Part shown: in pieces, positions 13,000-14,714 of the stretch | Position numbering within the stretch: position 1 is the stretch's first letter | Layout of the letters: every line of letters starts with the position of its first letter | NCBI GenBank assembly: GCA_937889655.1 | Contig: CALBZG010000202.1 | Location: 1-14,714, forward strand | Reading direction: 5' to 3' | DNA length: 14,714 nt | Source of the DNA: an uncultured Clostridia bacterium | GTDB taxonomy: Bacteria > Bacillota > Clostridia > Peptostreptococcales > Anaerovoracaceae | Position numbers and translations under genes: made by a program | Notes under the pieces: generated by a model | What the model was told of the DNA's origin: nothing | What the model saw: the letters and a program-made list of their open reading frames with translations, nothing else | The model's database searches: none

Positions 13000-14208
13000 C
13001 TAGAAAGCTTCATTTATCGCATTGATCGTCACTTGTACCTCCGTTGGCGCGATGGAAACCTGCTTCAACGCTATATTATATTTCGCGATGATCGGAACTG
13101 TATAGGTCCCTGCTGACATGCCTGACAGATCCACTGAAAGTTTGAAATCCCCAGGGATCTTTACCTGGTTAAGGACCTCTTTATCCCCCATCATGATGAT
13201 CTCAACCGTTGATGTATTGATATAGGCGGAAAGCTCTGGGTCCAAGCCTTCAAAAATGATCTCTTTTGTCGATACATTCACCGTGGATGTAGCATATCCT
13301 TTGATGGTGACCACCAGCTGAGGCGCCGGGTAATTATCGGAAAGCCTTATCCCCTCAGGCAGTGAAAACTGGAGAGGGATCGATGTTGTGGCCGTCACGT
13401 CGCTGATGTCTATGGCTTCCGCTGTCAGAATATCGATTTTCTCCAGATCCCCGACATCTCCGGTGATATAAGCTGTATCCGGAATATCGATGGATTCGAC
13501 CTCGTATTCTTCATTGATCTCTCCTTCAACAGCCAGAGAAACTTTGACTTTCTTCCCGTTTACCAGTGAAGCGCTTACCGTTGCCGTGGTAGAGGAAAGA
13601 TCGATGCTGCCGACATAGCTGCCGTTTTCATCCAACGGCTGGATCGGTACGCTGACGGTTCCTGAGTTTGCAATGGAAGCCACCGGAACTTCTGCCACCA
13701 GCTGCTTCACCGACTCGACTCTGGACTTCGCTCCGCGGACCTCAACTTGCTGCGGGTTGATCACCACGTCACCGGGCTCCATTCCCTCTTCCATGTCTCC
13801 GGTAAACATTATGGTGATTTCCCGGTTGCTTGCGACATACTCTTCAATGACCACTTCCAGTTTGCTGCTGCCGTGACTGGCTATGGAAAGATCATCCGGG
13901 AGGTCGATTTTGACCGGAATATAGTTTGTCCCCAGGGCATACCCGTACACATCCATAGTGGCGATGATATCCCCGACGCTGATTTTTGCTATATCAGATC
14001 GTTTGCCGCTGACCACTACTGTGGTGGTATATTCGCTGTTGGACAGCGCCAGCCCCCTCTGGAGAAGAGTTTCCTGGTTTTGTATTTTAACGGGAACATT
14101 CTCAAAGCGCTGTTCCACAGTAGGATTGATATCCACGATAACATATCCCCAAAGAATGATGGCGATGATCAGGGACAATATTCTGTTTGCATTCTTATTT
14201 TGAAACAT
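13000..14208 (-). CDS. cdaR: CdaR, YbbR-domain regulator of diadenylate cyclase CdaA
   Basis: A 402-residue protein with one N-terminal membrane helix at about residues 9-26 (ILSLIIAIILWGYVIVDI) and an outside region of tandem YbbR domains. Repeated features include FENVPVKIQN near the start, PQQVEVRGAKSRVESVKQLVAEVPV in the middle and APTEVQVTINA at the end; I count about four repeats. YbbR/CdaR proteins bind the membrane cyclase CdaA and modulate c-di-AMP production. The start ATG at 14208 overlaps the cdaA stop by 14 bases, which suggests translational coupling; a weak GAGG lies 10 bases upstream. Sequence conservation in this family is low, so assignment rests on repeat type, topology and position. 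Confidence 0.92.
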   Translation of the reverse strand: MFQNKNANRILSLIIAIILWGYVIVDINPTVEQRFENVPVKIQNQETLLQRGLALSNSEYTTTVVVSGKRSDIAKISVGDIIATMDVYGYALGTNYIPVKIDLPDDLSIASHGSSKLEVVIEEYVASNREITIMFTGDMEEGMEPGDVVINPQQVEVRGAKSRVESVKQLVAEVPVASIANSGTVSVPIQPLDENGSYVGSIDLSSTTATVSASLVNGKKVKVSLAVEGEINEEYEVESIDIPDTAYITGDVGDLEKIDILTAEAIDISDVTATTSIPLQFSLPEGIRLSDNYPAPQLVVTIKGYATSTVNVSTKEIIFEGLDPELSAYINTSTVEIIMMGDKEVLNQVKIPGDFKLSVDLSGMSAGTYTVPIIAKYNIALKQVSIAPTEVQVTINAINEAF

Positions 14209-14714
14209 TTCTTCTCATCCTCAGCTTCCCCAGGAATGCAGGCATGTTTTCACTCACATCGCCCAGATAGAAATTCAAAAGCTCCTTATCAACGGTTTTA
14301 ACGTCAAGAAATCTCGACAGCTTGCCATCCACCGCGATGGAGATGATTCCGGTTTCTTCGGATACGATAATTGACATGGCGTCAGAATGCTCGGTTATGC
14401 CCAGCCCGGCTCTATGCCTGGTGCCTAAGTCTTTTGAAAGCTCTTTGTTTTGTGTCAAAGGCAAAACACAGCCGGCGGCATGAAGCTTGGCGCCTCTTAC
14501 GATAACAGCACCGTCATGCAAAGGCGATCCCTCATAAAATATATTGCCCAGAAGTTCGCTGGAAATTTCAGAATCGATGATGGTCCCGGTTTCGACGATT
14601 TCCTCCAGGGTCACCTCCCGCTCAAAAACTAAAAGAGCGCCGACCTTCTTATTGGAGAAATTGTCGATGGCTTTGACGAACATCACTGCAAGGCCAGGAA
14701 GGAACAGCTGTACG
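14195..14714 (-). CDS. cdaA: Diadenylate cyclase CdaA, C-terminal catalytic part (5' end outside the window)
   Basis: About 172 codons of the c-di-AMP synthase that joins two ATP molecules. The DAC domain is nearly complete: KVGALLVFERE, SSELLGNIFYEGSPLHDGAVIV with the DGA motif, LPLT, and GTRHRAGLGITE with the RHR motif, then IIVSEETGIISIA. The three N-terminal membrane helices and linker should lie beyond the right edge. The frame stays open to the last base, and a GTG or ATG at 14686/14683 is an internal codon, not a start. The nine residues at the very edge (VQLFLPGLA) are hydrophobic and do not look like the charged helix that normally precedes FVKAIDN, so the last ~30 bases should be treated with caution. 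Confidence 0.93.
   Translation of the reverse strand, partial: VQLFLPGLAVMFVKAIDNFSNKKVGALLVFEREVTLEEIVETGTIIDSEISSELLGNIFYEGSPLHDGAVIVRGAKLHAAGCVLPLTQNKELSKDLGTRHRAGLGITEHSDAMSIIVSEETGIISIAVDGKLSRFLDVKTVDKELLNFYLGDVSENMPAFLGKLRMRRNVSK

Overview
The window looks like a chromosomal segment of a strictly anaerobic, low-to-moderate-GC Bacillota (Clostridia). The evidence is AAGGAG-type ribosome binding sites, the cdaA-cdaR-glmM-glmS cluster, a 4-hydroxybutyryl-CoA dehydratase close to the one I recall from Clostridium aminobutyricum, and a tungsten-type aldehyde ferredoxin oxidoreductase. The family within Clostridia is not certain. The first ~930 bases are the exception. They are much richer in G+C (49 of 60 bases at 541-600, against 25 of 60 at 1201-1260) and probably come from a different organism.

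Layout. (a) 1-1316: an open reading frame that begins as S-adenosylhomocysteine hydrolase and switches in frame, near 925-941, to the C-terminal half of a phosphomannomutase. It is followed by a GC-rich palindromic repeat. I read this as a chimeric join, most likely at a contig end. (b) 1577-4299, minus strand: 4-hydroxybutyryl-CoA dehydratase, a small rubredoxin-domain protein and a pirin. A GC-rich hairpin lies in front of the pirin gene and a terminator after it. (c) 4300-4623: a divergent intergenic region with a 10-bp dyad, two interleaved dyads, a 13-bp tandem repeat and a good sigma-A promoter. (d) 4624-6076, plus strand: a GNAT acetyltransferase with its own terminator, then an EamA/DMT transporter. 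(e) 6073-9496, minus strand: a MoaD/ThiS-like sulfur carrier, an aldehyde ferredoxin oxidoreductase and a LarA-family protein, behind an extended -10 promoter. The last gene meets the transporter gene tail to tail, sharing TTAA. (f) 9784-14714, minus strand: cdaA (partial) - cdaR - glmM - glmS, the housekeeping cluster joining c-di-AMP synthesis to UDP-GlcNAc precursor synthesis, closed by a long hairpin.

How the genes work together. GlmS makes glucosamine-6-phosphate, GlmM converts it to glucosamine-1-phosphate for the cell wall, and CdaA/CdaR make and control c-di-AMP. The dehydratase belongs to 4-aminobutyrate/4-hydroxybutyrate or succinate fermentation; the rubredoxin-like protein is a candidate electron partner. 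The MoaD-like protein probably serves the tungstopterin cofactor of the oxidoreductase next to it. Why a nickel-pincer-type (LarA) enzyme shares that operon is unclear, and this is the most interesting metabolic question here. I saw no CRISPR array, tRNA, rRNA, transposase or phage gene.
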